Source: Thermoplasmata archaeon (GTDB lineage: Archaea > Thermoplasmatota > Thermoplasmata > Thermoplasmatales > GCA-001856825). From it: DNA of 35,824 bases. The notes beneath the pieces were generated by a model that saw only the letters and a program-made list of their open reading frames with translations, was not told where the DNA came from and did not search any database. Below are positions 32,610 to 35,824 of this stretch, piece by piece; positions within the stretch are counted from its first letter, which is position 1, and each line of letters begins with the position of its first letter. The stretch covers positions 1 through 35,824 of the forward strand of contig JAJZYX010000009.1 in NCBI GenBank assembly GCA_021797855.1. Reading direction: 5' to 3'. The position numbers were made by a program, and so were the translations under genes.

Positions 32610-34151
32610 TTATTTTGACTGTTTGTCCACCGTAACCCTCAGAACTTTCTTGTCTATCTTTCCAGTGCTAGTCATGGGCATATTTTCCACCAAGATAAAG
32701 CGATCAGGTATCCACCATCCCTTGATCAGTCCCTTCGATGCGAGTTCCGTGAGATAAGTTTTTATCGTTTCATCTGGGACAGGTTTTCCTGTACTTGTAC
32801 GGTAGATCGCCACGGGTCTCTCAACCCATTTATCATCGTGCATTCCTATTACAGCTACATCTACGATCTCACCTATACCAGAAATATAATACTCAAGAAG
32901 TCCGCTTGGAATGAATTCTCCTCCGCTTTTGATGAGGTCCTTTATTCTATCTCTTATTCTTATCTTTCCCTCATCCGTAAACTCTGCAGAGTCACCTGGG
33001 TAGAACCAGCCGTTCCTGTATGCCGTCTCCTCTGGCATATTAAAATACCCATCGGGTATCCAGGGGGCCTTGAACTTCAGCTCGTTATTCTCCCCTTCTA
33101 TTCCAAAATCCGTAAATATAAGGGGCGTGATGGAATTGACTGCATCTGCGTTCCTGCGGGAAAAATCATCTGTCACATTTGAGTTCCCGATTCCTGCCGC
33201 AAGTCCATCTGTAAAACCGTATATTCCTGTCAGTTCTATGTGATGCTCAGAAGCGAAGTTGAGTATGCCAGAAGGGATGGCTGATCCCCCGATGAGTATC
33301 TTCATGTGATCGAGGGAATCCCTTTCTGCGGCTGTCAGGGCATTGAACATCGTTGGAACCATGCTCATCCACGTCACTTTGTTTTTCCTTATGTTTTCAG
33401 CAGCCCCTTTTGGGTCAAATCTTCCACCTAAGATATAGTTTGAGCCAAGGAGAGTGGAGATGAAGATGGTCCCCCATGACCATAGATGGAAGAAAGGAAT
33501 CAGAGAGAATACAGTGTCGACAGATGTAAGCCTCGCAGGTCCCGGAAATGCAGAGAGATTTGTTTCCATGGCCCACGTGGTCAACACGATATCCCTGTGC
33601 CTGTATTTAACGCCTTTGGGCTTCCCGGTTGTACCGCTGGAGAAGAGCACTGAAGCAGCACGATTCTCATCCAGCACCGGAAGTTCAATTCCTTCATGGG
33701 ACGAATGCTCGTACTCCTGAATAACTTTGCCGGATTCTCTAACATCCTCACTTTTGATATGACCAGAACTAGATACAGCCACGGCCAGTTTCTCAAAATC
33801 TCTGGAATATAAAAGATGAGTGCTACCGGCCTCTTTCATCGATGAGATAACCTGTGCTGGTGGCTGCCTCACGTCAACGGGATGTATGATATTTCCGGAG
33901 AGAGGTATTGCGTATATTAGCGAGGCGAAATCTATCGTATTCCAGTCCATTACTGATATAGTCCTTTTTTCCCCAACGTCTCTATGCAATTTGTCAGCTA
34001 TTCTTATAATCCTTTCATAAAATTCCCTGTAACTTATGCTTTCCCTGCCATCAGTTAGCTCCCCCGTATTCCTCGACCGGACGGTCTTCAAAAATAACTT
34101 TTCCAGAGTCAGTCCGTGATTGTTAAGCTGTGGATAAGACATAATAAGCAT
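32610..34151 (-). CDS. AMP-forming acyl-CoA synthetase/ligase (ANL superfamily)
   Basis: Activates a carboxylic acid as an acyl-adenylate and usually transfers it to CoA. The 513-residue protein has the P-loop-like SSGTTGKPKG at 171-180, FFHLWSWG, the GIYGFTDGLAAG region in place of the usual YGxTE, GWFYPGDSAEF with the ribose-binding Asp and the hinge RDRIKDLIKSGGEF. The C-terminal catalytic Lys is in STGKIDKK (Lys 498). It most resembles medium/long-chain fatty-acid or aryl-CoA ligases, but substrate is not determinable. ATG 34151 and ATG 34142 are both possible starts; TATA-like TTTAAATAT lies around 34182-34190. No other fatty-acid genes are adjacent. Confidence 0.9.
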   Translation of the reverse strand: MLIMSYPQLNNHGLTLEKLFLKTVRSRNTGELTDGRESISYREFYERIIRIADKLHRDVGEKRTISVMDWNTIDFASLIYAIPLSGNIIHPVDVRQPPAQVISSMKEAGSTHLLYSRDFEKLAVAVSSSGHIKSEDVRESGKVIQEYEHSSHEGIELPVLDENRAASVLFSSGTTGKPKGVKYRHRDIVLTTWAMETNLSAFPGPARLTSVDTVFSLIPFFHLWSWGTIFISTLLGSNYILGGRFDPKGAAENIRKNKVTWMSMVPTMFNALTAAERDSLDHMKILIGGSAIPSGILNFASEHHIELTGIYGFTDGLAAGIGNSNVTDDFSRRNADAVNSITPLIFTDFGIEGENNELKFKAPWIPDGYFNMPEETAYRNGWFYPGDSAEFTDEGKIRIRDRIKDLIKSGGEFIPSGLLEYYISGIGEIVDVAVIGMHDDKWVERPVAIYRTSTGKPVPDETIKTYLTELASKGLIKGWWIPDRFILVENMPMTSTGKIDKKVLRVTVDKQSK

Positions 34152-34292
34152 ATCCCTGAAATTGTATATCAGTTTTTGCAGATATTTAAATTGTCAGGCC
34201 TAAGATTAGCATTCTCGCAAGTTCCTATGGATTTACATCCTTTCTATGGGCCATCTTGAGGTTGAACATAGGTTCTGTTTACGAACACTAAC

Positions 34293-34331
34293 GGGCCCGA
34301 GGGGATTCTACCCCCCTAGGGGTACGGGCTC
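34293..34331. other. GC-rich structured element in an AT-rich intergenic region
   Basis: GGGCCCG (34293-34299) can pair with CGGGCTC (34325-34331, one G-U). Inside it lies a second hairpin, TACCCC-CCTA-GGGGTA (34309-34324), which itself contains the perfect palindrome CCCCTAGGGG. The surroundings are strongly AT-rich, so the element stands out. It may be an RNA structure, an operator, a terminator-like element or an element boundary. Confidence 0.45.
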
Positions 34332-34441
34332 ATCACTTAAATTATAGACGATGAATATTAAATAATTTTCTGATCCTGATATTTTACATTCATATAGCAA
34401 TGTCGTAACAGAGGATGTATCCTTAAGTTTGCGCAACTTTA

Positions 34442-35449
34442 GTGGCACTACGTCAAGCGAGCAAAAGTTTTTTCATTAATCAGCATTATAGTATTGTGTC
34501 TGTGCAAATTAAAGATGATTTTCAACAAGTTATGCAGGAGAATTTGTTTCATTCAAAACGACGCGAACTGCTCATTGAAATTCAAAAACAGCTCGGAAAA
34601 AAATTGGAAGAAAGTTTAGCAGTAGCTTCTTACATAGCCAATACTTCGGATCCAGCTATAGCACCCCTTACAATGATGAGCCTTTCCCATATTATGCATT
34701 TTGAAGATATTGTCAAAACTGCTAAAAATGGTGATCAAAACAAACTTGCCTTGATCCTAGAAACTTATGGTGGCGAGTCTGATTTTCCAGAGGAGGCTCT
34801 AAAAAGAATACACACATATTTTGATGAATTCTATGTCGTGGCTGTAAATATATGTAAATCCGCAGGCACACTGTTATCTCTTTTGTCCAATAAACTGATA
34901 GCAATTAAATCTGCAAGCTTTGGGCCAGTTGATCCTCAATTATTGATAAGTGGCCCGCAAGGAAACCAATCAATAGCAGCTAGAAGTGTAAAGGAAACTA
35001 TGGAAAACACAATACAGGATTTTATCGATCACAAAATAAAGAACATACCTTCGCAGTTTAAACCTAGCTTGATAGCGGCCATCCTAACCTCACAAAACTA
35101 CCTCCTTTATCAAAATTCACTGGACGCGCTCGCCCAAACAGAGAAAGTCATAGATAATTATCTTAAACCAAGAACTAAAATAAATACGACCAAGTTAAAG
35201 CAAGAACTCTTAACAACGCCTCTTTCTCACGCACAGGGTGTTTCAATTGACGACCTCAATAAACTGGGCATAGATACAATTTCCTTAGAACCAAATGATA
35301 ACCTAGCGAGACTTATTATAGAATATCATAGACGTGCTATGAGAGCCTTAGTCATGGAGGTACAAGGTAACAACGCTGTTGGAACATTATTATTTGAAAA
35401 TGAAAATAGAAGTTTACAAATTAACGTTAAGGTTCAACAGGCCCGATGA
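34442..35449 (+). CDS. Serine dehydrogenase proteinase (SDH) family, ClpP/SppA-fold serine protease
   Basis: A ClpP-crotonase-fold protease of up to 335 residues. The oxyanion-type glycine loop appears as LILETYGGES (109-113), the nucleophile region as NICKSAGTLLSLLS (Ser 140), and GPVDPQL at 161-167 is the family hallmark. The usual HTPGG is changed to ETYGG. The helical N-terminus (about 30-95) is typical. There is no signal peptide or membrane helix, so it acts in the cytosol. The GTG start at 34442 is weak; GTG 34499 or ATG 34532 could be real. Base composition is much more AT-rich than the neighbours, which suggests transfer. SDH-family proteases occur in accessory and mobile contexts; the target is unknown. 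Confidence 0.75.
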   Translation: MALRQASKSFFINQHYSIVSVQIKDDFQQVMQENLFHSKRRELLIEIQKQLGKKLEESLAVASYIANTSDPAIAPLTMMSLSHIMHFEDIVKTAKNGDQNKLALILETYGGESDFPEEALKRIHTYFDEFYVVAVNICKSAGTLLSLLSNKLIAIKSASFGPVDPQLLISGPQGNQSIAARSVKETMENTIQDFIDHKIKNIPSQFKPSLIAAILTSQNYLLYQNSLDALAQTEKVIDNYLKPRTKINTTKLKQELLTTPLSHAQGVSIDDLNKLGIDTISLEPNDNLARLIIEYHRRAMRALVMEVQGNNAVGTLLFENENRSLQINVKVQQAR

Positions 35450-35694
35450 AATCAGTTTACCAGTTTCTAACTACTTCGATTCTGACAACAGGTTCTGATG
35501 CGAACCCAGGCATTATCTTAGTCGGGTTCGACAGTATAGACTGTAAGATGGGGTCAATTAACATGTTGGCTGATTTTTTTTTCTTTTCAGTAGTCATGTA
35601 TGTTAATCAATCTAACAAAGATAAACATTTCTTTTATGATTGCTGTATTTACAGTTCTTTAGGTATGTGTGACCTCTTTATTCAAACCTGGTAA
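35446..35694 (+). CDS. Possible small protein coupled to the SDH protease gene
   Basis: An 82-codon frame whose ATG overlaps the protease stop codon (ATGA), the pattern of coupled genes elsewhere in the window. The conceptual product has no recognised domain. It has a hydrophobic Phe-rich stretch in the middle (LADFFFFSVVMYV), a Cys-rich C-terminal part and no obvious homologue. Its composition is not clearly protein-like, so it may be a chance frame in AT-rich DNA or a decayed gene. Confidence 0.3.
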   Translation: MKSVYQFLTTSILTTGSDANPGIILVGFDSIDCKMGSINMLADFFFFSVVMYVNQSNKDKHFFYDCCIYSSLGMCDLFIQTW

Positions 35695-35731
35695 TAATAT
35701 ACTTTAAGTTTGATTACATTCTCTATGCTGG

Positions 35732-35824
35732 ATGGCGAAGAAATCTTATCCCAAGGGTATGACAGAAATGGAGTGGAAGAGGAAGCAGGGAATGGAGCTT
35801 CTCAGGATGGGAACAAAACAGGCA
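35732..35824 (+). CDS. Start of a gene with an HTH/transposase-like N-terminus (cut by window edge)
   Basis: The last 31 codons of the window open with ATG 35732, about 27 bases after a TATA-like ACTTTAAG, and remain open to the edge. The peptide is short and basic (MAKKSYPKGMTEMEW, then KRKQGMELLRMGTKQA). The pattern of an alpha-helix ending in a small turn with GxKQA resembles the first helices of the helix-turn-helix in IS630-type and similar transposases or resolvase-like proteins. With so little sequence the family is not certain; its position at the edge of an AT-rich segment fits a mobile element. Confidence 0.45.
   Translation, partial: MAKKSYPKGMTEMEWKRKQGMELLRMGTKQA

Noticed and set aside
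1-35824. CRISPR array or complete insertion sequence
   Set aside because: No regularly spaced direct repeats and no full transposase with terminal repeats are visible; only a possible transposase start at the right edge.

Overview
The window looks like the chromosome of an acidophilic or thermophilic euryarchaeon of the Thermoplasmatales type. The reasons are archaeal information-processing genes (RNA polymerase subunit K, a Nop5-family protein), a GTP-type PEP carboxykinase, a hexulose-phosphate synthase/RraA fusion, a tRNA-Leu with no encoded CCA, and many TATA-like boxes about 26 bases before the start codon, which implies leaderless mRNAs. The assignment rests on gene content and signals only; no rRNA or other species marker is present.

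Layout. 1-950: leftward ABC ATPase and the truncated start of an enolase-superfamily (MenC-like) gene. 1150-4480: aminotransferase, then a leftward GAF/methionine-sulfoxide-reductase-like gene, rpoK and an unknown gene, then nop5. 4500-9030: a secreted, membrane-anchored Asn/Thr-rich protein, the hps-rraA fusion, and a GT-C-like membrane glycosyltransferase whose 3' end overlaps hps-rraA antisense. 9100-10976: a tightly overlapping operon of a possible leader peptide, NAD kinase, a JAMM metalloprotease and a ComB-like phosphatase. 10977-15375: MFS transporter, a pdxS-PfkB kinase pair and purC. 15562-16390: tRNA-Leu(GAG) followed by about 750 bases with no intact gene. 16423-21017: PEP carboxykinase, a phospholipase-B-like Ntn hydrolase and lysA. 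21089-28043: peptide and amino-acid use (PKD-containing peptide-binding protein, dipeptide epimerase, APC permease, class III aminotransferase). 28203-31503: an ACT-domain candidate regulator divergent from argG-argH. 31608-34151: a class III extradiol-dioxygenase-like protein lacking an expected metal-binding His, and an AMP-forming acyl-CoA ligase. 34290-35824: an AT-rich accessory segment with a SDH-type ClpP-fold serine protease and the start of an HTH/transposase-like gene.

How the genes fit together. Most of the window is central metabolism: gluconeogenesis (PckG), pentose/formaldehyde sugar phosphates (Hps), purine (PurC), lysine (LysA), arginine (ArgG, ArgH), vitamin B6 (PdxS) and NADP (NAD kinase), alongside scavenging of peptides and amino acids. 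No CRISPR array and no complete insertion sequence is visible. The best leads for something undescribed are the NAD kinase-JAMM-ComB operon with its coupled short leader ORF, the ACT-domain regulator with a palindrome at its own start site, the altered extradiol-dioxygenase-like protein, and the AT-rich right-hand island.
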